Assembly (NCBI RefSeq): GCF_002775205.1
Contig: NC_036454.1
Span: 3,093,382 to 3,157,381, forward strand
Length of the DNA stretch: 64,000 nt
Source of the DNA: Xiphophorus maculatus
Lineage: Eukaryota; Chordata; Actinopteri; Cyprinodontiformes; Poeciliidae
Reading direction: 5' to 3'
Below the pieces are notes generated by a model. That model was not told the DNA's origin. It did not search any database and was given only the letters and a program-made list of their open reading frames with translations. Both the position numbers and the translations under genes were made by a program. Below, one piece after another: positions 27,843-39,910 of the stretch. Position 1 is the first letter of the stretch. Each line of letters starts with the position of its first letter.

Positions 27843-29612
27843 TTGGGGCCTGCCATGCAAAGCAAAGGCAGGAACCTATTACTATTCTCCCAATTCTTTA
27901 TTTTTCTTCCGTAACCGTTAATGCGGCTCGTACCGCTGGGTGCACACCTACAAATGAGGTATCAAAACGTGCAGAAAATTCACGCCATTCCAGCTATTAC
28001 TTTTGGTGGGATTTGGGCTTAACGTGGCGACATAATTCGCAAAAACTACGAAAAAAACCCCATTATAAGTCAATGGGAAAAATCCTTCAAATACCCTATT
28101 TTTGAGGATTTTCTGTGTCGTCACGAATTCACGTAGAAATGCCATTCAAATTTCATTTTGTAGATACGTCTGTGATCTCTTCGAAAGTGAAGACGGCTCG
28201 TCGATACCAATTACGGTTTGTCCACAATTTGTCTCTAAGCGACCCAAAGTTTCTCATTTTTCCTAAAATTAGAGTGCGTCTCTTCCTGAGTGCCCCTCTG
28301 CTAGAGTGAGAAATGAAGACAATTTTTCACCCCAAAATAATTTTGAAATCGCCATCACGCCCACAAATATCGCACGATTGGTATCAAAATCGGTCCTGAC
28401 ATTGATACGCATGTCTGCTCCGGTAAAATGTTTTCGAAATTTATCTAGACCGTACGGTTTTCTGTCACGGTGCTTCAGAGCAAAGTCATGCGACAGGATT
28501 TTCTGAGGCTGTCTGAGGCTCTCTCCCATGTATTTGACTAGAATTTCAGATCTGGGCACAACATTTCTTTCTCTCATCACTGTTATTGCTGTGAGTGACG
28601 TAGAGATATGAATCTCGGGAATATTGCAGAAGACACATAGCCCTCTCATACGCTTCAAACGGTTTTCGAATATGTATTACGGTTCCCGAACGGAAAGGAT
28701 TTGTTCCCAATGCTTTTTTTCAGTAAAACTGCCTGGCTGAAACAGAGTATTCTCTGCCCCAGCCTCTCTCACTAACAGTTCACACTTTGGTGAGAAAATT
28801 ATTTACCATAGCAACGGAACTCAAGAGGCTATTGGCTGCTGATTAGGACTACAAATACGCATCACTGTAGTTCTATCTATCCTCAGTTGAAACAGATCAG
28901 GACTGAGAACTGGCCTTTAGAACTACTGCTGCTATGGGCTGTATATAACTGATTTAACTCAGTAACTGTTACACATGGGATTAGTTTGGAACTTTAAAAT
29001 TAAGCATACTGAAAATTTCAAAATAAAAGCCTTGAATATTTTTACATGATGTAATTGCTCTTTTTGGCTTTATATGACTTTTTCATCCAAAGCAATGTTA
29101 CACATGGGATTAGTTTGGCCCTTTGAAATGAAGCATACTGAAAATTTCAAAATAAAAGCCTTGAGAATTTTTACATCAGGTAATTGCTCTGTTGAGCACT
29201 ATATAACTGATTTAACCCAATGACTGTTATACATGGGATTAGTTTGGACCTTTGAAATGAAGCTTAACTAAAAATTTCAAAATAAAAGCCTTGAATATTT
29301 TTACATCATGTAATTGCTCTTTTTGGCTTTATTTGACTTTTTCAGCCAAAGCAATGTTACACATGGATTTAGTTTGGCACTTTGAAATGAAGTTTTACAA
29401 CAATTTCAAAATAAAAGCCTTGACAAAAATTTTAAATCATACTGAATGGTGCACGTCCACCTTACTTAAAGTTCTTGTGATTCTCCACATGCTATTGATT
29501 ACATTGCAGCGTTCTTTAGCATTGATGCTAATTTGTAGCATGACAACGCCGGGCCCAAACCGACGGGCACGGTTTGGCAGGCCCCGGTTAAATTTCTTCA
29601 GAAATTTTCTAG
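27843..29612 (+). mobile_element. Isolated Helitron2/HINE-like non-autonomous element
   Basis: A complete single copy of 1770 bp. It starts TTGGGGCCTGCCATGC. The inverse GGCAGGCCCC appears near the far end (about 29576-29585). Then comes a hairpin (AAATTTC TTCA GAAATTT) and TCTAG, followed by host TT. No flanking duplication is visible, so the site reads as insertion into TT. The centre (about 28960-29425) holds four copies of a roughly 129-bp repeat. It has no transposase or helicase ORF. The subterminal inverted repeat, 3' hairpin, central tandem repeats and TT target are hallmarks of HINEs mobilised by Helitron2/Helentron. It is the same family, opposite orientation, as the array at 50216-64000. 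Most CpGs found in the array copies are TG or CA here. Assignment to Helitron2 is an inference from structure. Confidence 0.75.
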
Positions 29613-30829
29613 TTAAAGATTGCACAACACTGTATGATTGACAATAAACTTATTTCAAAGGTAAATAAAACAAAATAAGAGCATAAATGTTGATTCAGGG
29701 AAAATCAGGCGTTAAATTAAAGATGCAAACCAAGTAAAATAAATGATTAGGTATCTGAATTTATTATGTGACCTGTACATGTTGAGTGTTTTCAGCTGCA
29801 CTGACCTGCAGCTCAAATAACAGACAGAAACACAGATTGTGCTCCACTGCAGCTTTCTGCAACCTGCATGTTCACAAAACAAGTTGATCATTTCTAGCTT
29901 CCTGAGAAATCACTCAGCAGTAAAACAGTATTTAATAAAAATGATCCTCAAATATGAGAAAATCTGATTTCATATTTTAAAATGATGTCATTAAACAGAA
30001 TATATCAGCAAAGTTTGGTATAAAAACAAAGACCAATTAACCCATTCTTCAAATTATTTTATTAATATTAAACTTTAATTCCATAAAATGAATACTTACA
30101 AAAGGTATTAGTGTTTACTGGATGGATCTCTAAATAAAAGAAAAGACTCAGCAGATCAAAAATAACAAAACCAGTGCAGAAACTGTAAAATAAAAGTTTT
30201 ATATGCTTTTGGTTAAATATGTCATTTTTGAAGCCACTTGTATTGGATCCAGTATCTAGAAGTTTTACTCAGAAATCATTCATAACATTTTATTTATGTA
30301 AAAATCTAAAGTGCAGTAATAGTTCCCCTAAAAGGTCACGTTTTCCAAAACGTTACTCAGGTCAGTGTGAGTAACTGTAACTAGTTTCTGCCCGTCTCTG
30401 TTGGTGTTTCTGCAGTAAAGTGAAAACTTCATGTCTGTTCAGATGTTTCTGCTCATGCAGTTTAATAAATTCCTTATCTTATTTCTGTAGTTTGAGAGTT
30501 CAGTTGAGTCACAGTCAGCATGAAGAAAACGGTTTTTAAAGCTTGGTGGCGAAAAATGATTCATTTTATCCACATGGGGGAAACATTCTCTTGTTTTTTC
30601 CCCTTTATAAACAAAACAAAACAAAACATTTATGATCCGCAGAGATTAAGAAGATTACGAAGGAATTTGCCCGGAAGGCCGTCCGGCCTGCACCGTCCAG
30701 ATAACACAGTTCAGGCTGTTTCTGTCCAGAAACATTGAGAGGAATTTAAAAAATGTCTCATTATTTCCCCCCCCTGCAGTTCATCAGTATTCACAGAGCT
30801 TCGCTGTTCCCATGTTTTAGATTTTACAC

Positions 30830-31240
30830 ACAAATACACAACCATGACAGCAGCTGCGTTCTCATTACAAATATGAGCAAAACTTTGCTAATATTCCCCT
30901 AAAGTCAAAAACACAATTAGGTAATCGCGACGTTTCCATTAAATATGAAACGCAATTAAAATCACACATGAATGAACTTGTTCAGGCCACAAGTCATTAG
31001 AAATCACAAGTCATCAGGCCTCCTACCACTTCCTGCAGTTACACCCGGAGGTTGATCACATGACTCATGATGCATGAAAACTGTTTCTATTGAAGTTTTG
31101 CAAAATAAACAAATTTCGATAAGTCCAAAAAACCACCTGATCCTGGCGCCGGAACATTTCATTGAAAACTGGTTGCCGTGTTTCTATTAAGGAAATTTAT
31201 CTTTGAAATGTCAAGTTGAGCAATTCTCTGGTCCATGGAA
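30830..31240. repeat. Dispersed repeat pair, copy 1 (shared with 33440-33830)
   Basis: Shares TTAAAATCACACATGAA, then CCACTTCCTG...GTTGATCACATGACT, then AAACCACCTGATCCTGGCG, then AAATTTATCTTTG and TCAATGGAAAC-like ends in the same order as the second copy. Unnamed family. Confidence 0.5.
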
Positions 31241-31300
31241 ACAAGGCTATAAAACTTTTCTTTTGAATGTTCTGAAAATGTATTAAAAGTAGAAAAGCAA

Positions 31301-31480
31301 GGGCGTGCCGTGGTGGCGTACGGGATTTGGAGGCCTTGAGTCCTCGACGCGGCTGTCGAGGACTCGAACCCGTCGCGGGTTCAATTCCCGGACCCGGCGA
31401 CATTTACCGCATGTTTTCCCCTTTAAGGGACACTAGAGCCCACAAAAGACCCCCTGGAGGGGAGAAGAAGAAAAGAAGTA
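31301..31480 (+). mobile_element. tRNA-derived SINE
   Basis: The head GGGCGTGCCGTGGTGGCG resembles a tRNA A-box region. The B box GGTTCAATTCC lies at 31378-31388, followed by CCGGACCCGGCGACATTTACCGCATG-type tail sequence shared with the SINE at 36131. The stem between the boxes is long and duplicated (TCCTCGACG...), so this is not a functional tRNA. Confidence 0.75.
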
Positions 31481-31599
31481 GAAAACCAAGAACTGATTAT
31501 TTAAATAATCAGCCTTCGCTGCCCCTTGTTCAGGCAGTTTGGTCCGCTCTTCCTGAGGTTCTTCTCCAGCTCCACCGGGTTTGATGTCTGTGCTGCATT

Positions 31600-31835
31600 T
31601 TCCAGATGTTCAGTCAGATTCTGGACATTCTGCAGCGGTTCTGAAGCCTTCGAGGTTTTTCTCGTTCGCTTTGGGTCGTTGAAGCGTCGCCCCAGTTTTC
31701 ATCCAGGATGCATTCATCTTTCCCTCTATCCTGACCAGTCTGTCAGTTCCTGCTGCTGCAAAACATCCCCACAGCCTGATGCTGCCACCACCATGCATCA
31801 CTGTAGGGATGGAGGAGTTCCCTCCAAACATGATG
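31600..31835 (-). pseudogene. Tc1-like transposase relic
   Basis: On the - strand, 31610-31831 translates to [17 protein letters not shown], then [11 protein letters not shown]. This matches the conserved block around the second catalytic Asp region of Tc1 transposases (GGGSIMLWGCF...). After KMN the sequence jumps to TLQRPK-like residues, as if an internal deletion had removed the next catalytic segment. No inverted termini or full ORF remain, so it is inactive. Confidence 0.75.
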
Positions 31836-33439
31836 TCGGTCTGGCAATCACATCAGAAGACGGCTGCAAGCAAATACGCAGCTATACAACCGGACAGCTT
31901 TGAAAAGCAGAAGTGCAGCCTCCTGCACAACCAATCAGAATGCAGCAAGTGGTTTCTGGATGATAAGTCAACAACAAAACACTTGTCTTTTCCAGCAGCC
32001 ATTGTGCAGAGCATACAGTCGTAAAACCAGCTGACCAAACATGCTGGAGCACAGCTGGGGTTGCTAGGTAACGGTTTAGACTGGGGAGGTTTTTGTGGAT
32101 CTATCTTAACCTGTTCAAGGAAGAATAATAAGTCACCTTGAAGCAAAGGCTGTAAATATAAATACATAAATGTTTCCTTTTAATAAACACTCAAAGAAAT
32201 ATAAACTCCAAAACCAAAGTTTATAAGTCCTCTGCTTTAGAGCCACGGATTCGTATCTAATTTGGATGATTTCTAAGATGTTGTTTTTGAAGAGTCGGCT
32301 GCAAATGATGCAAGGACGACCTCTGGCCTCGGGCCTGAAGTTGTGAGACTGTTGATCACAACGTTTGCATTTTCCCATCCACTCCCTGTTTGGGAAGCAT
32401 TAAGTGTACAAACCAACCGGTCGTCGTTAGGTAACGCCTCGACGTAAACAGCCCTCTGTGGTCTGGCCTACAGATTCATCGGCTTCCATCCAACATCAGG
32501 TGATAAACACAAACATGATGTCAGTCAGTCTGCTTCTCATCCCCAGGAATGTTTCTCCAGAACCTGAACATTTGTCACTGTAAACCAGGGCTGTGTGCCC
32601 AGAGACACAAATATACTTGTTTAGTTTCAGGGCGCTGACTAAACAAACTGATACTAAATGTTTGTGAGGTGAAATATGAATAACAAGAAAAACCTGAATA
32701 TGTTTGTGATAAAGTTTCCAGCCTGTCTCCATCATCGCTGCGGGAGCCTCATCTGATCCAGGTCCAGATTATTTACAAAAGACGCATTTAAACAGATAAA
32801 TCAGAAAATGAGTGCAGTTACAGTCGTCTGAGGAAACACATTTTGCACATAACTTCACCTCAAAGGAAATGAGGTTTACTTTGGTTAGGCCAACAACTCT
32901 GGGGATTCAGAGGAGATTAAACCACACCTCAGGAAGAGATGTGCTGAGGGTTTCTGTTTGTGTTCCAAACATCAGATGAATGCTTAATGAACTGATGCAG
33001 ATGCAGATGAAGAGATGTGCTGACAAAACAAAAGACTTTCTGAAGGTTTATGACTTTAAACATTTTAATCTTTCTGCCACTCGCTTGCTGTAAAAAGAGA
33101 AGCAGGAGGTTCACGTTCCAATTAAAGATATTCCACTACCAAAGTTTAACTTTTTATGATTTTATTTTATACATTTCTGTAAAATGTGTTTTATTTTTGT
33201 GCAATCCTTTTACATTATGTGTAGAAATCGCTGGATTGCCTGTCTGAGGAAATATCTACACAATCAGAGCAACTTGCCTGAACCTGCACAAATCTACAGT
33301 TAGTCTCATTAAAACAACTGGAAGTGTCACAAAAAAGATGGATAAAAATTAACATCATCCGTCAGACGTCATAAAAACATTAAAATTCAAATGTTAATTA
33401 TTCTGAAGGTGGCAGAGGCTGCAGAGTTTTTTTCTAGAT

Positions 33440-33830
33440 ATGTTAACTTATTATTATTATCTTGTTATTATAAGATTTCATTTAATTTCACTCATATTTC
33501 CACTAAGGTAGAAAAAACACAATTGCTGTGTTTGCATCATATAACAAATGAGGTTAAAATCACACATGAAAAAATAAATCCTCATCTTCCTTCCACTTCC
33601 TGTCGCCTTCTTTGTCGTTTCCACCAGCAGTAACATCTGGTTGCTGATCATGTGACTTATGTGATTAAAAAACAGAATCACAGTTTTGTGAAATACATCT
33701 GTTTTGAAAAACCACCTCATCCTGGCGTAATTCTTTTTAATCAAAAAATATTTCCAATAAGCAGATTTATCTTTGTAATTCCAATTTGTTCAGTTTTAGG
33801 GTCAATGGAAACTCAGGCGCTGCCAAACAA
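33440..33830. repeat. Dispersed repeat pair, copy 2
   Basis: Second copy of the repeat at 30830-31240, same orientation, with TTAAAATCACACATGAA, GATCATGTGACTTATG and AAACCACCTCATCCTGGCG in order. Confidence 0.5.
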
Positions 33831-34861
33831 CTCAGAGTGGTTTTTAGTTTTTATCTTTTTATAAAAAACTGAACAACAGGTTCTGCTTCACAACATTTGT
33901 TCTGCAAACAGCAGAAAACAAATTTCCAGGATTTATTTAGTCATTCATAATTGTTAGCCTAGGATTTACGTCATTTCCTGCCAAACCTTCTTCCTTTCTT
34001 GCGATTTGCCCTCAAGTCGCGTTTAAATCATCACATTCAGCCACAACCTCTGAAAGGTCTATTAAACTTTGATGGCAGAAAGCCGACTCATTTCATTCAC
34101 AGATGCAAATTTTTCTTTTTTTTTTTTTTCTTTTTCTCCTTAAGAAAACCAACCATGCGAGCCTCAGCATGTCTTGAAGAACAGAAAACTGCAAAGGAAA
34201 GGCCAGAGCAGCCGAGGTTTGACTTCTGTCTTCCTCCGAACTCGGCAGAAACGATGCTGGCAGAATTTCTACTATTTGAATGAATAAAAATGCACAAAAA
34301 CACACAGAGAGACTATTTTTCACTGCTTCCAGGAGTGAAAGTTTTGCAGTGATGTCAGAAAAACATCTTTTCAGTTCTCATATCTCACATGTAAACATGT
34401 AAAGTTTGTTAAATTCTGCTGGAATTGTTACTAAAACTACAGTAAAGAGGAAATACCTCATGCTCAGAGTGGCGGTACGGTGGAGGATCCCTGATGCTTT
34501 GGGCTTTGAAACATTGTTAGAGGACGGCAGAATGGACTCTGATATATCAGGATATTTTACATTTTTGCAGATTTTGCCTGCATGGTGATACAGTTGATTA
34601 TTTTTTTTTTACACCAGATCAAATTTTCGACTTGAATCTGTTATTTTCTTGCTTTCTTTTCTAAAAAAGAAATTACAAATTCCAGAAAATATTTTCAAAA
34701 AGTGGATTTATTTTAATCATTCCTTGTGTGAGTTGGACGATGGAGAATTAGAGCCAAGCAATGAGAATTTTTGTTTAATATTATGAGAATAAAGTCAATA
34801 TTAGCAGAATAAAGACATCATTTTACCAGAAGAGAATCATTTTAATGAGAAAAAAGCTTCT

Positions 34862-35025
34862 CACTGCAAGAACATAAAATCTTACCAAATACTTTTGGTC
34901 TTATTTTCAGTTTGATGTACAAATATCTCAGTACACTTAAAGTAAGACATATTTAACCTACAAATAACTTTCCAGAATTACACAAGAGCTTGTTTTAAGT
35001 TAATAACTCCTTAATGTTGGTGTAT
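34862..35025. repeat. Dispersed repeat, family with 37090-37235 and 37800-38050
   Basis: Shared core: TTTTGGTCTTATTTTCAG, AATATCTCAGTACACTT, then GAGCTTGTTTTAAGTTAATA followed by CTCCTTAAT. The 37090 copy runs in the same orientation. The 37800-38050 copy combines direct and inverted pieces. Confidence 0.5.
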
Positions 35026-36118
35026 TAAACCCTGTTTGCCCGGGTCCAACAGAAACACATCTGGACATCTGGACCTCCCTGGTTTGGATCGTTCGGAGTT
35101 TCATATGTAAGAAATATTTTTCAGATTTGGTTCTCAGAGGGACTGTGTATCCTTCCTGGCAGATAAATCCTAATTACGTTTTTCTCCCTCTGCAAACTGG
35201 AAGGAGGAAAATCCACAGAGAGTTTTTCTGTTGTGAAGCCACAGTGATGTAGCAAAGGTCTGAAATCAAATCGAAATGATTCGATGGTGACTCAGTCTCT
35301 CTCTCTCGGGTGTTTGTCTGAAATGCAGATTTTGTCTTGCAGTCAGACGTTCCACTCGTCTCCGTTTCTGCATCAGTTAATTAAGCATTCATCCGATGTT
35401 TGTAACACAAACAGAAACCCGTGTGTGTGTGTGTGTTTGTGTACTTTGGCGGTTCTGAGTTGTCTAAACTGGTCTGATTGTGGAGCTGCTGGTTTCCTGA
35501 TGAACTCTGGAGTTTACCGAGTCAACATGTTGCTCTGCAGGCCGTTCCATCTGCAACACACTGGACCGTTCTGTGATTTTACTGGCATCAAAACCTCCTG
35601 GAAGTTTGATGTGAAGAGCAGCAGTGTTTCTGTTTTCGCTCAGGAAGGAGACTCATCATCTCTTTACTTTTGGCTTCTTTGCTTCATCAGATTTTGTGTT
35701 TGCGCAGTAATTATTGGCTAATGCATTAAATACGTTATGAGCCCATAAATCAGTTTATTTTTAGGAATAATTTTCATGAATTATGAATGTTGAGATAAAG
35801 TATTTCTCTTAAATGACTTCCTGGTTTTTAATTATGTTGTCCTTCAAAATAAAATACTCAGATTAATTGTGAACATTTTATTGTCAGCACTTTGAAGGCT
35901 GATTTTAGAAAGCTTATGAATAAATTAATTTGTTGTCTAAATGAGTCTAATAATAGAATTATCCTGCTGTTATTAATGATAAATACATGCAGTAAAAGAT
36001 AAAACTAGTTATATTGCTTTGTAATTCTTCTGTTATGCTAAAACTCTTTATGTTGATAATAAAAGTTAAATCCAGATGAAATGTCCACAGTGACATATTT
36101 TATTGCTTTAGAGGTGTC

Positions 36119-36323
36119 AGATTTAAGCGGTGCTGTGGTGGTTGAGCACGACCCACATATAGAGGCCTCAGTCCTTGACGTGGCGGTCGCAGGTTCGATT
36201 CCCGGCCTGCTGACCTTTGCTGCATGTCTTCCTCCTTCTCTCATTTCCCGTTTTCCTTTCAATTCACTATCAAATAAAGGCCACTACAGCCAATAAAACC
36301 TTTAAAAAAAGAGATTTAAGCGG
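36119..36323 (+). mobile_element. tRNA-derived SINE with 12-bp target duplication
   Basis: AGATTTAAGCGG occurs at 36119-36130 and again at 36312-36323, flanking the element exactly. The body starts TGCTGTGGTGGTTGAGCACG, has a B box GGTTCGATTCC at 36192-36202 and then a tail with ACCTTTGCTGCATG, and ends in an A-rich tract. The intact target duplication suggests a fairly recent insertion. Confidence 0.85.
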
Positions 36324-36783
36324 TTTGAAGTGTTTCTCTTTACGCGTTTGTAAAAGACGACACATTTTTCCTGCTACTGTCAGGTTTGTTTTGGTTGTAT
36401 TTACCCAGAATGCCTTGCGCTGTAGTTCGCTTTCTGCTTTTGTAGCGATGGCGTTCAGATGCCTTCAAACTGCACCAGAGTTCACTTCCACCGAACAGAG
36501 ACCGAGGTTTGGACTCTGGTCCCCCAAAAACAAAACGAACTGGAAACAAACTGGATTTGGTGTGAACGCACCATTAAACTCAGTTCTAATAGGGATTTTC
36601 AATCTCCTTCAGTTTATTCTTATTTTAGATCAGTAAATAAAGCATAATGTGCCTCTTGACTTGAACGGTCGTAGAACCACAGCCTCATAAACACAAAACT
36701 CCTTCTGCTTTGATCCGGACACATAATCAAACCCAGAACTGAGATTCAGCATCGCGGTTTTTTACAACTGCAGCTTGAAGAGC

Positions 36784-36820
36784 AATTTACACAATTGCTC
36801 TTTCAGCAATTGTGTAAATT
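36784..36820. repeat. Perfect hairpin, 16-base arms
   Basis: Arms 36784-36799 (AATTTACACAATTGCT) and 36805-36820, with a 5-base loop. Confidence 0.9.
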
Positions 36821-37089
36821 TGGTGAATTTGTTGCGTCATCTACCGCTTTCACTGTAAAATACTTGAGGGTGAAAGAAATGTCATCATCACAGAGTGAAT
36901 CACTGCAGCTGCCCTGATAACAAGGAAGGGAAACAGAATCTAAATTCAACACAGACAATTTTAAAACTCAGGTATCTCAGGAAGTTCCTAACGAAGCTGG
37001 GGTGAGAACATTAACCTTTCAATAAAAAACAACTAAAAATATAAAACTACTATTGTAAGAAAGATAACAAAACATAATAATTCTAACAC

Positions 37090-37235
37090 TTAAGGATTTT
37101 TGGTCGAGTTTCTTGTGAAAATATCAACTTAGTACATTTGAAATACGGCAAAACAAACTTATAACTAAGTTTCATGAAGACTATATGAGCTTGTTTTAAG
37201 TCAATATTTGTTTAATACTGATGGAAAAATCTTCT
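37090..37235. repeat. Dispersed repeat, second copy
   Basis: Same core as 34862-35025: TTTTTGGTCGAGTTTCTTG, AACTTAGTACATTTG, GAGCTTGTTTTAAGTCAATA. Confidence 0.45.
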
Positions 37236-37799
37236 GTTAGTCTTCAGCGATAAACGGTCGTATTTTCTCTGTTTTATCCTGCCTTCAGCTGTTATGGTGT
37301 TAAAAGAAAAAGCGGGGAACGTTTCATCACACTTCTAAAATGTTCCACTCGTGTCTCAGTAAAGGTGTCAAAACCGTATTTATTTCAACTCATCTGCGAA
37401 ATAAAACCCTCCGTTTCAGAGCTTACATGGCGGGAACACTCATGATGCGTGTTCCCGCGACAGGTGATGCAATTCTCGGCAGAACACCTGGAAAGCAGGT
37501 AAAGCAGCGAACAACTACTGACGTTAACACGACGGTCAGAAAGTTAAACAAATAACCCGATAAGTAATTTAAGTCAGTGAGCTTGTGGTGGGAGAGACGC
37601 TGGTTCAGTGACAGTTTAACAAATAAAAAAATATTTTTTTTTTGTAAAAGTTACTGTGACTTTAAGTACAGATAAATGAAAAATGTTCTTAAGTACAGTA
37701 GTAATGTTCTTGTTCTTTGCTGCATCTCAGCAACCTCTCATGCTGAGCAAGCATGTGGCGACAGCGGGAAGGAAGAACGTCCAGAAACCTGCTGACCTG

Positions 37800-38050
37800 A
37801 GGGTCAACCAGCTTGTTGTAAGTCAATAATTTCTTAATAATGGGAGGGAAATCTAGTTTATTTCACTTGTAGACATTTTTTCTTGATATAAGTGAAATAA
37901 TCTACTAGTATTATTGGCTCTTTTTCATCTATTTTAAGGAAACTTGACTTATCACCACTTCCTCATTCATGCAGAAAAGTGACTTATAAGTTAGTTTAGT
38001 TTTATTTCAAGTGTACTAAGATATTTGCTCTGGAAACTGGACCAAAAGTG
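37800..38050. repeat. Dispersed repeat, third copy, partly inverted
   Basis: CTTGTTGTAAGTCAATAATT at the left end and AAGTGTACTAAGATATTTG at the right are, respectively, a direct and an inverted match to the core of the 34862 copy. This suggests a longer foldback element. Confidence 0.45.
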
Positions 38051-39477
38051 TTACATGTTTTTCCAAACACATCCGGTTTTTCATCCAGTGAACAGGACGG
38101 AGAGTTTGAGGGTGTGAGGAAGAATGTACTGCTGGACCAGAACACTGCTTGGTTCTGGTCCAGTGCAGTGGGAAAACGTCCCACCAACTTTGTGTTCTTT
38201 TTCTTTCCTTACCATAACATGGATGAAATTCATTTTCTCCTCCTCCAAACTTGTGAACTCGTAATAGTCGTTCCTCTCCACCATGATCGCTGCAGTAACC
38301 AGAAAACAAAGTGACGTTGCTGCAGAGGGACTCGTGATTTTTGGTGTTAAACAGAATTTCACTGCATGTAGGAACATTTAATTATTACTCCACAACTTCC
38401 TGTTTCCTTAGGCTTTCATTTAACATGACACAAAGGCCCATTTCTATAAGCCACTGTCCAAAATTAGAAAGACAACAGAACATATGAGTAAGGCAGATGT
38501 GTAGAGCGGACACATGAAGGGAAAGCCGTGAACCAGCCCTGCATGTTGTCAGCGCCGTTTCGCTTCTTGGCTTTCCAAAAGCAAGTTGAGAAACGGGAAC
38601 TTTTCGGGAAACATGTGTCAGAAACACTCTGTCATGTCTGCAGTTAAAATTTAGGAAGTGAGTTTGACGGGTGTTAGGTCCACAATGAGAAAGAGCCGCG
38701 GCGTCAGTCCGGACGGCGACAGCTCGTACATCACCCAACCTGGAGCCACAGAGGACTTCCTGAGTCTCTCTGTCAGACGCAAACATCAGAAAACAGCAAC
38801 ATTATTTTAAATATGCAGAGGAAAATATTCAGAGAATAAATCTGAGATGAATCATTAAAATATTCACAGTAAAACCTAATTAGTTATCTTTACATAAACT
38901 TATATGCAAACTCGTTTTTTTAGTTTTCAATAAATTCACAGATTGAGTCACATTTTATAGAACGTAACTTTAGTTAACTTAATAAATCTGAGGATGTTGT
39001 AAAAGCTTAATTTTTGTAAAGATTTCTGAAGGCAAAAGGAAACAGTTCCTGGCTCCTTTTGATTTCTTTCTCTACTCAAACTTTAACAGAAAGTATGGAA
39101 GCAGGGACATGTTGCCACTTTTTACCCCAAAAGGCACCAAATTTATTTAAATCAACTGCTTAGTACAAAAATAAGTCAAATGCACTTAATTTAAAGTTAA
39201 AGTCAACATTGTAATTTACAGTACACCTAGATTCATTGGACTTAAATGTATTGAGTGTTAGCAAAACCTTGACCAAAGTTATATTCACTCATCTTTTTCA
39301 ATTAAATACATTATAATTGACAGTGTTTTGTGTCTTTTACCCAAAGCAACATATATTTTCAAAGCACGACCTGAGGAGATTCAACAGAATCAATTCAGAG
39401 AACAAGATGAATGTATATCCAGGTTTGTGTGGAAATAAAAAAATAAACCATTTAAAAATACGTCACTTCTCTGACTA

Positions 39478-39910
39478 AAGCTGCAGTACGTAACTTTTAT
39501 AAAAAGTGCTTTTACATATTTCTTAAAACTGTAATTATGTTGTGGCAGTATAATATGAGACTGAAATGAACCGCTCCTGAAAAAAACAACCAATCAGAGC
39601 CAGGAGGCGGGGCTTAGCGATGTCAATCAACATCATGCACTCAGAAAATATATAAAGTATTGCTAATGGTGGAGAAACAACTTAACGTTACAGGAACGTC
39701 TTTTATCTGCTGTCAGCATATGCTAACTAGCCTTAGCATTCACAACAGACTATGCTAGCTGCAGCGTAGCAGAGAGAAAGGGGGCATGAGCAGCGCCACC
39801 TGCAGGGTGATTGACAGCTAAGAGCCGCCTCCTGGCTCTGACTGGTTATTTCTAGTTAGAACTGGAAGATTTCATCTCAACAAACTGTCACAACATGGTG
39901 AAAGTTTCAG
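39478..39910. repeat. Dispersed repeat with internal inverted arms
   Basis: Starts GCTGCAGTACGTAACTTT. CCAATCAGAGCCAGGAGGCGG near 39590-39610 recurs inverted as CCGCCTCCTGGCTCTGACTGG near 39826-39846, so the element can fold back on itself. It includes AGCGCCACCTGCAGGGTG between the arms. Confidence 0.6.

Noticed and set aside
31301..31400. Possible tRNA gene from the B box GGTTCAATTCC
   Set aside because: No cloverleaf can be formed; the shared tail with the 36131 copy shows it is a SINE. A B-box-like GGTTCAAATCC near 43182 was rejected for the same lack of an A box and stems.
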